Positions 1-11,299 of a DNA stretch of 64,000 nucleotides are shown piece after piece. Location: assembly GCA_029834535.1 (NCBI GenBank), contig JAQMWT010000664.1, positions 186,001 through 250,000 of the forward strand, given 5' to 3'. Every line of letters starts with the position of its first letter. The stretch's first letter is position 1. This DNA comes from Chrysophaeum taylorii. Taxonomy: Eukaryota; Sar; Pelagophyceae; Pelagomonadales; Pelagomonadaceae. The position numbers and the translations under genes are program-made. The notes under the pieces were generated by a model. It saw only the letters and a list, made by a program, of their open reading frames with translations, was not told where the DNA came from and ran no database searches.

Positions 1-1000
1 CGATCTCTCTCATAGTCGTTTACCACCACCTTCGTCAGAACACGCGACTTGTTGTTTTCTCTTTCTCGGCGTCGTCGTCTTCAACCGACGTCGGCGTGTT
101 TAACACCACCACCACGCGACCCGACCCGAGCGACGACGAAACCCCCGCATCGATACCGTCCTCATCATCGTTCGTTTCCAAGTCGAAGGACGCTCCGGAG
201 TCATCTAAGAGTACAAGTTTAGTCAAAACCAAGATACGGATTGACTAAACTTAAGAAGTTGTTGAGGGTTTTCGGTGACCAAACATATATGGTGGTTGGA
301 AACTTGACTTTTCCCTCGAAATAATAATACTACGTTGTGTTTTTTTGCCTCCGCGCTGTTATGAAAGCGTCGCCGCCGCCCTGGGGAAAAGAGGCGAAGA
401 CGAGTTCGTGCGATGACGGACGACGAGGGTTCGGATTACGACGAGGATATTAAACAGGTTTTTAGAATTTAATCCGGCGGGCCCAACGTGGCTAAAGTGA
501 ATCTCGGTGACGTGAACTTTGACGACGCCGCGCGCGCGCGCGCTTTTCCCGATCGACGTGGACGACCTCGGTATCTTCGTCTCGATCTTGGGGTGAAAAA
601 AAGCTTATTGTAGTATGCTTTGTCTTTCCTGCCCAGCCGAGAATGCCATCCATCAGTGCTTCGAGAAGTACGTATGGGATCGAAGGTTTTATTCTTTCTA
701 GGATACCACTACACCCTAACCCTTTCTTCGCGTGTTTCTTGATGAGTTGTTGATCCAACCGCCGCGACCTCGTCGCTCTCGCTTCAAAGTTGCACTGATG
801 TCTTGCAGGATCGTCAAGACAATGTGACGCTGTTGAGTATCCTCGACGCCACGTAGGACGTTAATAAGATTTTGGAGTGCGTCGCAGCCGGATTTCCTCG
901 GGCGCGAAGAAGGAGGAGGAGGCAGCACACGAATTGCAGCCCACTCAGACTCTCGAAGCGTTCGGAGTGTTGACGCGGGATGCCTTGTCGTTGTCGTCGG
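1..1000. other. Gene-poor left edge with a hAT-3 scrap
   Basis: No credible gene is seen. The short ORFs here are low-complexity and lack recognisable domains. Bases about 488-582 resemble the 3' terminal part of the hAT-3 element at 18.42-18.64 kb. They share the run at 561-582, which matches 18621-18642 exactly, and spaced GTGAA-type motifs upstream of it. I read this as a third, tiny hAT-3 remnant. A CG dinucleotide run lies near 528-541. Confidence 0.4.
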
Positions 1001-1009
1001 CGTAGAAGA

Positions 1010-2685
1010 AGAAAACGTCCCCTCGCGAACACTTTACCCACATCCGAGGCGTGTCCGTATCCGCTCATCGTCCGCGTCCGCGACGTTGTAAACATGTGTC
1101 CGCATCTGCGACGGAGCTGCAGCCGTATCCGCGGTGGTCTAACCGCACTCGTTGGGACGTCCGTGTGCCTGCCGTCTAGCGTGTATCTGCGTACGTCGGC
1201 GGCGGCGTCCAAGGCACGCTTGCGCCTGCGGCTGCTCCGAGTCTGCACGGTGGGTGTCCGCGGCGGTTGCAGGGGAAGGAAAAGAGGCTAGCTGGAGTTT
1301 ATGCCGCGCCCTTGCCATGTCCAATTACGTAATAACTGTGCCCTCGCCCGTTTTTGATCGGAAGTTTGTTTGCGTGCATCATAGTGCGCGATCGTGAAGC
1401 CCGCCGGGACCCGGGCGGGACCCGGGAGCCAGTTTTCAAAGGCTCGGCATGTATTGGGCTTACGGCTCAAGGCTGCGAGATGGACAACACTGAACCGGCG
1501 GTGCGAACAGGAAGGAGGCGGCGCCAAGGGCAAGGCAGGGTGAGAGCTGCCGACGAGAAGATGGCGTAGAAGCCACGGGAGTTGGTGGTATTCGTGCGAG
1601 GTAGAAGAGGCCGCAGGAAACGGCGTCATAAATAAGAGGGAGGCGGCGAAAAAAAAAAAGAAGGGCGTCATCTATCTATCAAGGGTAGAGCGAGAGGACC
1701 CCCAGAGGACTACATGCGATCAAGTGTTTTCAAAAGGCGCCGGACTCTTCATCATCAACCTCGGCGTCGTCGTACTCGGGCTTGTTGTCGTGCTCACCAG
1801 TGGTGTGTTTGGCGTTTCTTTCTTTGAACAACGCCCAAAAGCCGGTCGTAGTCGATGCCACCGTCGAGTTTCTTTCGTCCAGAAAAATGGGGGAAGTTAT
1901 GTTTGATGATTACGAACGCCTTGAGCAGCAGCAGCCTGAGGCGAGAGCGAAGCGGCATTTTGGTCAGCTTCGTGAACCCGAAGGTAGACCCGCTCCTCGT
2001 GAGCTTCAGCGAACAGCAGCCCTTACTCCTCTCAAACAACAACAACGTCACCGTCGCGGATCATCGAGTTCGCATACATCTTTGTCACATATCGAGACGT
2101 TTGCCGCCGCGAAGACTCCGTCTTCGACAACAAATTGCTGGTATGTATCACGAGTCATCGCCCGGAACTTAGCCAGCTCGATGTGAGCGTCGTGTTTCTG
2201 CGGCGTAGCGACGACTGGTTCATCCGCTGATTCTTCGTTACGTCATCGCCGAGGTCGAGAAGATCGTCGTCGGAGTCGGCAGTACGGCGTTTCTTCTTCT
2301 TCTTCTTATAGGGCAAATCAGGCTGCGTCGGTTCTGGCTGAAACGAAGAAGCGAGTCTCTCCGCCGCTTCCTCCCAAGCTGCCTCGAACAACGTGACATC
2401 AGTCGCGAGCCTGGCCTGTGCCTGCGGCAGAATCTTCTGGTTGAGCTTGGTGGCGCGCGGCTTCAGTTCTCTTCGACAAGCACCTAGCTGAAAGTTTGGA
2501 AGGACTGGTAACAACATCATCCCACCACGGAATATCATCGAATTTGCGATTCGGGCCAGTGCCGGTGTGCCGTCTTGGGAGACGCGGCTCCCGTTTCTCG
2601 AGCGACTTGATGCAACGATAAACGTACGCTCGCTCCATGTCGGCGGCCACTGGTGATTAAAGAAGTAGGCCATCAAATCTGTGTG
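1010..2685 (-). mobile_element. hAT-1 copy A, 5'-truncated and decayed
   Basis: This is a decayed minus-strand copy of the hAT-1 transposon described at 53.2-58.6 kb. It retains the end of the transposase (about 2676 down to 1720) and the 3' flank. The stretch 1040-1260 is a degenerate form of the element's subterminal CGGATGCGGACAC-type array. The conserved C-terminal block (EERVF..., ...RSRL..., IIKHN in copies B and C) is broken here by several small indels. The 5' half of the element ends abruptly near 2685 and is absent. No target-site duplication was found, so an old insertion later cut by a deletion is likely. Confidence 0.75.
1720..2676 (-). pseudogene. hAT transposase C-terminal fragment (copy A)
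   Basis: The reading 2676-2155 on the minus strand encodes residues similar to copy B: the PRRHTGTGPNRKF block, the region rich in ATDVTLFEAAWEEAAERLA, a KKKKKKRR stretch and an acidic DSDDDLLDLGDD run. The dimerisation block downstream is split among three frames. Triplet expansions (poly-Lys, Gln-Gln-Gln near 1925-1935) and small insertions distinguish it from copies B and C. It cannot encode a working enzyme. Confidence 0.7.
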
Positions 2686-2699
2686 GCCCCCGGAGCTGC

Positions 2700-5400
2700 A
2701 TCGGGCGTGGACGAGCCCATAGCGTCACTAGACGACTTTTTTTTTATGACACTCGTGACCAACTGGCGTTTCTTCAGACGACACTAACCGTTTTTGTGGG
2801 GTTTGCACTACCCTCTTCACCGACTGACTGACATCCCGGGCACGCACCTCGTGACGACCACAACAACGACCTCAGATCTTACCGCCTCGTTTTTCGGCGG
2901 CGACAATTGTCGGCTTAAATGATCGGTCAAGTTTGATCATTTTCATTCAAGTTTGAATTAACTTCCCCGACCATAAAAACCAGCGGCCAGCGTCTTGGGC
3001 ATCCGTACGAACCCTTTTGGTTCGCCTGTTGACGACGTCGGTCTCATCGCTGGTATTTTTTTTCAGCGTTGTTACAGAGTCAAACAACGAATTTATTTTA
3101 GCGCACGTCGTAGGTTAGCGATAGCGGGGGTCGTGGCGAAAATGAAATTTTCTAGCCCTACGCCCTCGCAGATTGAACTCGGTGGCGAGCGAAATCTGGG
3201 ACAAACAAAACACATGTCTGCTGGCCAAAGACAAACGTTGATTTGTGCGAGGAGGCGCGAAAAGGAAAGGGTGCGAAGTGCACGAGAGAGAGTAGTAGCG
3301 GAGTGTGAGCGAGAAAGAGCGCGAAGTTGAGTGTTGAATAGGTTGAGTGGGGAAGCATAATAAAAAGAGGATATTGCAAGAAGAGGTGGATGATCAAGAA
3401 AGTGGAGGGAGATGCTAAGAGGATAGATACGACGTGGAGGAAAATGCGAGGTAGGCTAATGATGAAGTATGGCGAATTGATCATATCATCATCTTGTTCA
3501 GTGGGTAATGAGATAGGGGACGGTGCGTGCCGGTGGATAAATCAATCCTAAGCGGCTCTGGGGTTGGCCATAAATTTGAAAACTCTAAATTTGTTGTAGG
3601 TTTTTGGGTTCGTAGTCTCGTGTAAGTCGCCGCCAGTGGCTATCATCATCGAAAGATGATTGGGCGGAAACTGAGGTTTGCGAGTGTATCGCGTATGATG
3701 GTGGATACAGGCGTGTGTCCTGTGCTGACGAGTCGGTACCCTGTGCAGAAAATGCAGAAGAGTCGGGCAACAGAAGATAATGCCTGAAGGCGATGGACTG
3801 CTCAAGAAGACAGTGTCCGTGCGTGCCAGGGGGAGAGTTGACTTCGAAGATATGGTCAAAGTCGCATCTTTCGCGTTCTGTTCGATAAAGTAAGTAATCC
3901 TGAACTGTGACGATCGACTGATCCAGTATCGACTGATCCAGTGTGTGTATTTCATGTCCGGAGTCGTCTTCACTAGAATCAAACGAAGCGTTTCCATCAG
4001 AATCAAAATTCTTCCCTTAATGTACAAGCGCGAGAGAGGGAGCGTGGTGTGCATCCCTGGTGAATCGTGCAGTGACTGAAAAAGGGGTGACATTCGACAG
4101 AAGGGTGCTGTTGTCGATATGCGAGAGCTGTACAGTATACGACGTGTAGGGAGCGTATGTTTCGAGAGAGGATTAATCTGTGAATGTCCGAAGAATGAAC
4201 ATGAAGTGTGAGGTCCTGTCCATAATGCGAGAACTGTCAGATAATGAGTCGTGCGATACTGCGACTAGCAGCGAGTGTGTGGGAATGAGGAAGTAGAATA
4301 GGCATGGCAGTTTTAACTTCCCTTGATTCGTAACACAACTGGGTGGGGCTAGCGGTGTGCGGCAGTGAGATTCGGTGGAATGCTGAGAGCAGAGCGCGTG
4401 TCCAACAACCTGAAGAGATTTTTTGGGAGTTATCCTCGCGGGTGTTACTTTTACGGGTAAAGCGTCGACTGGGTGTGCGAATCGCAACGGCGGCTGTTGG
4501 GCTCAGAGTTCTGCAAGATGGAAACCTGCATTATGAATGGAGAGGAGCGAACCGGGTTCGTCATAGGAGCGTAATACGCGAGTGTAGTCTGAGCTGTGTC
4601 CGAAGCATGATATTCTGATAACAATGTCGACAGATGCGAGATATGATCAGAACAATGGACGAGGATTTCGCGCGAAGTTGTGTTGTAACCGAACCATAGT
4701 GGTGCAGAGCTTCAACGTCGCAAGCATGGTGCTGGGAGGGACGTGAATAGAGGTGAGCAAAGGACTCTGCGGGCGGCTATCATTTGGTGGTGGCGGGCAT
4801 TTATTGCGCCGCGAGACTGGCGATAACTGCGACGCGTGGCTGTTGACAGAACTTCGTTTGACAGCATGCTGGATATAAAATCGAGCGAGGGTGGAATGCT
4901 GAAATTTGAGAGGTATGACCTGCGAGAGACTGACGTGGGAGGCTCTGAAATGATGCATTGATGTAGTGTCGTCATCACACAAATCGTCGGGGATTTGGTC
5001 GTCGCGTTGAAGGGGGGAGGAACGACGAATGCTCATCAGGTCTTGGCGTGTGAAAGAGGTCCTTAGAAAGAGGGACTTCGGTATTACACACTCTCGCTCG
5101 CGGAGCCTAGAGTCAAGGGTTCGTGGTGTGCTGGCGACGCGAGCTGGTCGGTAGTATACGTTTCTCGCCAAGATATGAGAGAATGGCTGCAGTGCCGGAC
5201 CACCAGCTACGGGAAGAAGGAGGAGGCGAATCTCCGGCGGCCGGCCATCCCGTTCCGCAATAACACACCGGAGAAAGGCACTCCCACTCCCCGAGGCGCA
5301 CGGTTGCACGCTTGACGATGCGATCATCCCGAGTGCGCGAAGGAAGGAAGGAAGGAAGACACCGATCCAAGCAAGACGATACATAGCTCGGACTCGTCGA
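2700..5400. other. Gene-poor, old repeat-derived DNA
   Basis: No intact gene is seen. From about 4930 down to 3130 the minus strand shows a chain of short ORFs (4093-3548 is the longest at 181 codons) without a recognised domain and with many stops between them. The composition is more AT-rich than the flanks. A block at about 3140-3185 (AAAATGAAATTT, then a CTACGCCCTC-type stretch) is shared with 43131-43170. That suggests the same repeat family as the Pro-rich gene at 43-45 kb. The opposite-strand ORF 5894-4647 (415 codons) has no family features and is probably chance coding in GC-rich DNA. Confidence 0.35.
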
Positions 5401-6560
5401 GCACCTCCTACCCCTCCATGTGGGTAAGCAAGCTCTACAAGAAGATCGAGAAAGACACCAAGTACGGCTTCCGAGGCCAGATTAATCTTCGCGACGTTGG
5501 TTCCATCGGCACCACGCTTCCTGCCGAGAGCTTCTGCGACGAAGGGCCGCTCGCGTCTCTCCTCGGCAAACAATAAAGTTCGGAAGAGTCGCTCGGTGGA
5601 GCGCAAGGCGGATCCCGCTAAAACTACGCTTACTACGCCGAGAACCGAGATCGCGTGCCCTTCGAAAACTTCGGGAGAGTTTCGGCGGGCGCTTTCGCTT
5701 GAATAAGGCGCGGGTCCATCTTCTCCCGTATCCGTCACCGCGAACGAGCCGAAAGCCGTAGTGCAGGGTCTCCAGCCTGGCGGCTCCACGCTTCTCGCGG
5801 GCGGGGCGCTGCCTGCCGACACGGCACACATCTCGGACAAGACCGCATGGTCCACGAGACGGTCTCGTCGGCCATCAACAACAACCCGTGTCATGTGTCG
5901 GCTTTGGACGGCATGGGCAAAAAAGTGCAGCGGTGGCGATCCCTAGATAACACTACGTCAACCGCAAGGGCTACTACGACGAGCCGTCTACGACGCGAAC
6001 AGGAAATTTCTCGATGCCTTGTTAATTTTCATGTACGGCGACATCCGGGGCTGGGGTCAAAACACGAGAAGGAAGGCGTCGTGGTCCAAGCGTGGGGGGG
6101 GCTTAAACTCTTTCGAGTTGAAGAAGTGTACGAAGCTGGCCACGCGTCGCCGCAAATCAATCGTCGTTGCCCGCGAGTCTTGCCTGCGGCGTAGGTGCGA
6201 ACAATGTTGAGAAAACATTGTTGTTGTTGTTGGTCGACCAAGAGGTGGGCCATGCGGCACTCGAGGCTCAAAAAAGCATCGGACGATAATTCCTGAATTC
6301 GAGACGGTTGCCTGCTGCATCTTCTCGACGGCGGCGTCAAGCTCGCGGCCGTTGGGATATCAACGATTAGCCACCTGCTTGAAGACCGCGATGATCTGGC
6401 CCTCGCCGACCGACGACTTGCGGAAGAAGCTCGAGATGGTCGCGCTTCTCCCACGTAAGTTGTCGACGATCGTCTCGTCCTCGGCATCGTGTCTATGATG
6501 CACTCGGGCACAGATTCAACTGTGCGAGCGCTTCGTTTTGGCAACCTCCTCGGTTGCACC
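5400..6560 (+). pseudogene. Unrecognised decayed coding remnant
   Basis: Reading the plus strand with frame changes gives protein-like segments: one beginning at ATG 5419, one around 5940-6060 rich in YDANRKFLDALL-type sequence, and one near 6100-6200. Each is closed by stops or indels (for example a G8 run near 6095). I do not recognise the family. Lying directly 5' of a copia copy and among other relics, it may be part of an older mobile element. A long minus-strand ORF over 6625-6029 overlaps it and is not convincing either. Confidence 0.25.
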
Positions 6561-6762
6561 ACTTGCAGAGCGTCCTCCTCCACCCGCACAGCATTACCGC
6601 CTTCATGGCCAATTGTCCAAAACACGATTCTCTCTCTGCTTGTCGTCTATCTTCCCCGATAAGCATATCATCGCTTGAGCTCGCCCGCTTTGACTCCTCC
6701 TCAACGGCTTCCGTTCATTCGCTGCTGCGTCGTCGCTTTCAGTTCGTTGCTTCGTCTCTATC

Positions 6763-7450
6763 ATGTCCTCGATCGAAATCAAGCTTTCGCACAAAACTCG
6801 ATGCCTGCTCTGAATGATGCAAGCAACACCGTTTGTATTCTGCTCTTTTTATGGCTCTGCCGATGCATGACACTGCAGACATCATCCGTTGAAAAGCTCG
6901 ACGCGAACTTCGCGCGGCGGCTCTACAAGCGCATTACAGATGTCTACACGGGCAGCGCGTAGCTCCTCAGTTGCTTCACGCTGGTGTGCAACAATATTGA
7001 CGACGATATTGAGAACTTCCTCCTCACAAAGTTTATCTTACCGGACTTCAAGTTGCTCGGCATCATCAAGACTACTACCCTGTTGTAATTGCTTCAAACA
7101 AAAATTCAATTTTGTCCAAGGATCTTATTATTAAGCTTGATGATTTGATAAACTGCAAAGATATGATGGTTCTGTTGATCGTCTCCAACACTAAGATTTT
7201 CGAGAGGAGGGGTGCAACACACACAAGCGTGTGCTCATCATCAATGTTGCTATCAGCAAGGCAATCGCTACAGCGACTCCAACACCGTGCCAAATCTGTG
7301 GTCGTCGAAATCATTCTATGTTATTTATTATCGCTGCCGTTCCCCTTTTTCCCAACCGTGGTCTCTTTCCCCAACCCAACTACCCACTATCCAACAAACT
7401 ACCATTACTACTACTGACATATGCGATTTTTGTGGGACTCGTGGTCATTC
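6763..7450 (+). pseudogene. copia-1 copy 1 Gag with zinc knuckles
   Basis: ATG 6763 opens the same Gag N-terminus as copy 3 but meets a stop after about 16 codons. Further on, the frames contain RRLYKRITDVY (6918-6950), matching copy 3 at about 31400. The CQICGRRNH motif (7291-7317) and CDFCGTRGH (7412-7438) look like CCHC knuckles. In both, the last Cys is lost or out of frame. Confidence 0.6.
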
Positions 7451-7989
7451 ATTTAGCACAAAAAAGACCCGTGTCGCAAGCGTCTCGGCGATACTTACAA
7501 TCTCAGTCTCGACCTCACCCCCTTTCCAATACCAACCTCGCCCGCCTCGTCCAAATCCACCATTATACAAAAACTCCCTCTCTGCCCCAATTCCACCCAT
7601 CTCAACCCCCAGCTTCCTGCGTTGCCACCCTCCACCACGGCCATATGCCTTCCCCTACTGACCCACCTCCCGACGACGATGCTGCCGCCTATCCGTCTTT
7701 TATATTTTCTAACTCATTATCTACGAAACCAGGTCTTGGTTGCTCCCACCAACTCTCTCAACATTCTACTCACCGCCCGCGAGCGCGACTATCTTCACTA
7801 CCACCGCCGCGCCTTCAACGGGCCCCCCGTTTTTTTTTGTGGCATTTTCTTCCTGCCCTCGCATTCACGACCCTTGCGTTTTTTTTTCCCGCCGTATCTC
7901 AGCGCACCCAACTCACTTTCGACCTGTGGCATGCATGCTCCGACCTTGGTCATCATAGTGCCTCTTACAGCCGCCGACCCTTTGCCCTC

Positions 7990-8240
7990 TCTGGCTGGTT
8001 ATCGCGTTGCGCTCATCTACACCGATCGTGACAAGTCTCAATTTGAAACCTTCTGTCTGGGCAACAACATCGCTCAGTCCTAACATTCTCAGGCACACGC
8101 TTTCTCAGGTGTTGTGTGGAACGCTCCCATCGCGCAACAGCAGATATTACGCGGACGTTTTTTTGGTGCGTGCTCATCGTCCGCCTGATTTTTGGCGTTG
8201 GGCCGTAGAAAAAAAAACTTCCGATGTCATCTGTCAACCC
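7990..8240 (+). pseudogene. copia-1 copy 1 integrase fragment
   Basis: Joined frames give FETFCLGNNIAQ...HSQAHA...GVV, then PPDFWRWAVEKK. This matches the end of the copia integrase core, where a short FC-x-x-x-I-x-H-S block precedes the NGVxER region and a PxxFWxxAV motif. The catalytic core is broken by at least two indels. This segment matters because I could not find the equivalent in the better preserved copy 3. Confidence 0.55.
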
Positions 8241-8889
8241 TGGTTATCTGACCACCCCGTGCGAAATGTTACACAAAACCTTGCCTCGCGTCGATTTTCT
8301 CCGGCTTGCTCCTATTCTTACAAGTGGCCTACGAGAAAGCGACATCTGGCGTTGGCTACGCCAGGATGTCGCATCTTTATTCAACAACGAGGTGCCACTG
8401 GTCCACACTTCCATTGATGTTACTTTCGACGGACGAGAGCATTGCTTTGCGTAAGCCTCCCCTGTCATCCCAGCCCCTCCCTGGATCCCGCTGTTGCTCC
8501 CCTGTTTTTGATGTTGTCGCGAGCCGGCCTTATCGGGACTGACCACCCCAGAGACGATTCCGGGGGAACCCTCACTTCCGGCGAAAACCATCAACGAAGA
8601 AAAAGTGCTAAACTAAATCGAGCCGCAAAGTCACGCACATTACTCTCTGAGACAAATACGACTCGATCATCCAGTTTTACCGTCAACAATACTGCCACGA
8701 CGCTGACGCAGAATTCACCGTCCGTGTCATCTTGTCATTCCCTGTATGTCACTTATGCTAGCTTTCGTTCGTTATTCCCCTCTGTCTCGCCCACTCCTTT
8801 TGTTGATCCCCAATACGTCGAAAGCCCCCCGTCGTCGTCGTGTCCTCTTCTATTCCGCTTCCGAAAAAGAAACCTCCTATACTTAGCCA

Positions 8890-10180
8890 TTGCCAAAGAA
8901 TGAATATCACTCCCTCGGTCAGCTTGGTTGCTGGGATGTTGTTGTTCGCGTGAATTCCAATATTTATGGCAACATCTGCACTTTGAAGTGTGGGTCCTCC
9001 GAAAGAAATTCGAATCTGGTCGGTTCAAATCCTACAAAGCGCGTCTGGTTGTCAGAGGTTATACCCAGATTCGCGGCATTGATTATCACACGTAGTCCCC
9101 AGTCGCCAATAATTTTCACTATATACTCTTTCCTCACTTTTGTTGTTGCCGTTCATGACGGGGATTAGTATAAGTTGGATGTCAGCTCTGCTTTCGTACA
9201 AGCACCGATCGCAGAAGATATCTATGTCTGGCTGGCCACAGGAAGGAAGGCTATGCCCCTACCCAACCCAAAGACGGCTCTTAGATCCTTTACAAACTAC
9301 GCCGCTCTTGGTACGGCTGCAAACAAGCTTGTCGCAATTGGTGGTGGCTTTATTCGCAACGCTTCCTTGTTAATGATTGTGGTTTCGTCCGCGGATCTGG
9401 TGACACTTGCAGTTACAACAAAAGCTTAATTCCACTGCAACGCCTTGTCCTCGTTGTTGATGACCTGCTTGTGGCTCACTGCATGGGAGACATTACCAAG
9501 CATGAATGCATGCTGCGTTTCAAAGCTCTCACCGACGTCAACGAAATCGATCTCCAAACTTAGGTTGGTCTTCGCATCACGCGTGCACGTCGCACGATCG
9601 CTATCGACCACCAATCCCATGGTATCCGCGAAATTCTCACCGAATACCGCTTCCACTGGCATGCCATGAGCCATACGCTCCGCTACCTCAATGGTACGTA
9701 CGTACTCAAGATCTTGCCATCGTTCGCGATTCTCACCCACGTCGTTTCTATGGTGGTTATTCCGACTCCGGCTGGGCTGACAACCCGGATGGATGATCGT
9801 CATTCTACGTCTGGCAACTGTTTTATGCTTGGTAACTAACTCCATGATCTGTGATTGCTCAATACCTACTTGCACGTTGTTCCTCTCTTTTGAAGAAGAA
9901 GCCGACTTTCTCGCTCTTTATGCTGCTGCTGCGGCTGCGGCTGCTGCTGCTGCTGAACTCGTTCCTACGTATGTCGATCGATAACAGCACCACCGTAACC
10001 CAAGTAGTAGTACGGCTTCAATGCACGACTCGCCGTACCCGCCACGTCGACATCCGCTTTTATGTATCACGGCTGCCAAATTTTTGACCTCGAGCACATT
10101 GGTCTTGACAATCTTAGCGATCATATCTTCACCCGCAGTACGGAAGCCCGCCCCTTCCTTCGGCTTGCGGTTTGAGGCCT
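8890..10180 (+). pseudogene. copia-1 copy 1 reverse transcriptase / RNase H
   Basis: Short segments in all three frames match copy 3: the SLGQLGCWDV linker (8905-8940), YKARLVVRGYTQ-like sequence (9030-9070), KLDV/SAFVQA (9172-9200), YGCKQA-like (9300-9330), VVDDLL (about 9450), SDSGWADNPD (9770-9795) and an RNase H end with DNSTTVTQV (9980-10010). An Ala-rich GCT/GCG expansion (9920-9955) replaces part of the EAExxAL motif. More than ten frameshifts or stops make it non-functional. Confidence 0.7.
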
Positions 10181-10199
10181 CAAGTGGTATGTTTAACTA

Positions 10200-11110
10200 A
10201 CTCGCAGCCCGCGTCCGTCGATGGTGATGACGTAGAGCTTGCCGAGTCATCGCCAAGAAGAAACCGATAATCTCGCCCAGGCTCTCGGCGGCGGCGCCGG
10301 GCTCATCTCTTTGTGGCGGCTCGTCCAAGTGGAATCGTGCAACGAGGCCTTTTTCCTCGTCGTCCTCGCCGGACTTGAGCTTCGATGTAATCCCGCTTTT
10401 GTGGCCCTTGGTCTACTCCTCGACTACGGCATCCAAAAAGAAACAACGGGACCCCCGCAGTGCCCAATGAACTAACTGGCCGCGGCGGATGCGGCCAAGT
10501 TGCTGGAGGCCAGCTTTGTCCCAGCTCCTACTTGGTGGCCGGATCAAGACGACGAAAGCATACCTGGAGTCAGCAGCATGTTGTCGAATGAATATCAACA
10601 TGTCGAGCTGCTGGATTCACTCAAACTTGAGTCGGTCCAGAAGCCGCCCAACATGTGGGACGCGAGGCGCTCGTCCACGCGTTGCTAGCCTCGCGTTGAC
10701 GCGTTCTACGACTTCAATTTTATTGGGGTCTACCGACGGCGGTGTTGGTTGGGACGCGCGCTGATCGCGCCCTCGAGCACCCTCCTTGCGCGAGTGTCAC
10801 CCTTCGCACGGCTGCTCGTTGCCCTCTAGAGGCAAATTTGACTTGCTGCGCCGCAACTACCACTTGCTACTTCTCAGGAGCGACGAACCGTGGGCTCATG
10901 TTCCCCCCCAGACTTCTCATCCTTAGACAGCGTCGCCACAGTCTCGAGACCGCTCCTGAACGCAGACTGGCTCAATTATAAAAGACTGTCGTCGTCGTCG
11001 TCGTCGTCGACACCAAACACCCGATTTTAAAAGTATTGTTGTCCGTCGAGACATACATTTACCACTTGTAGCTAACCGACGAATTCTTTTTCAACAAATT
11101 TGTTCGTCAC
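10200..11110. other. Intergenic, repeat-derived
   Basis: No intact gene is seen. Bases 10248-10290 resemble 38465-38500 (ETDNLGQAL-like when translated), so both belong to one dispersed repeat I cannot name. ORF 10500-10688 on the plus strand is protein-like (PAPTWWPDQDDE...) but short and isolated. A GTC trinucleotide microsatellite lies at 10988-11009. Confidence 0.3.
10988..11009. repeat. (GTC)n microsatellite
   Basis: About seven perfect GTC units in a gene-free stretch. Confidence 0.9.
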
Positions 11111-11299
11111 TTCAATCAAGGCCTGTTGGGAGGGTTAAGGAAGGAACCCTTGCAAAAATCGAAAAGGAGAGTGTTGCTGCTGCGTCGCTGTCTACTACCG
11201 GAGGAGGATGGATCCGCCGGGCAAGGCGATTGACCTGGAACGAGTGCGAGGGCAAGCTGCCCCTTCAATTCTTCGTCTGCAGTAAGCGCTGCCGCAACG

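Larger units (their letters stand above)
6640..10185 (+). mobile_element. Ty1/copia element copia-1, copy 1 (decayed)
   Basis: This is an old, heavily mutated member of the copia-1 family whose complete copy lies at 26.9-31.9 kb. Domain order from 5' to 3' is a Gag start at ATG 6763 (MSSIEIK, matching copy 3), Gag body to about 7060, two CxxC-type knuckles at 7287-7330 and 7408-7450, an integrase fragment at about 8000-8230, reverse transcriptase at about 8890-9720 and RNase H at about 9740-10170. The order Gag-IN-RT-RH is diagnostic of Ty1/copia rather than gypsy. No LTR was found at either end. Copies 2 and 3 are far better preserved, so this one is older. Confidence 0.8.

Noticed and set aside
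4700-4950. Possible tyrosine recombinase (Crypton/DIRS-like) N-terminus, from LSTATRRSYRQSRGAI
   Set aside because: A single short resemblance with no catalytic R-H-R-Y residues found downstream.
4647-5894. 415-codon minus-strand ORF
   Set aside because: No domain, no hydrophobic or repeat pattern, and it runs across sequence that reads as decayed coding on the plus strand. Probably chance.
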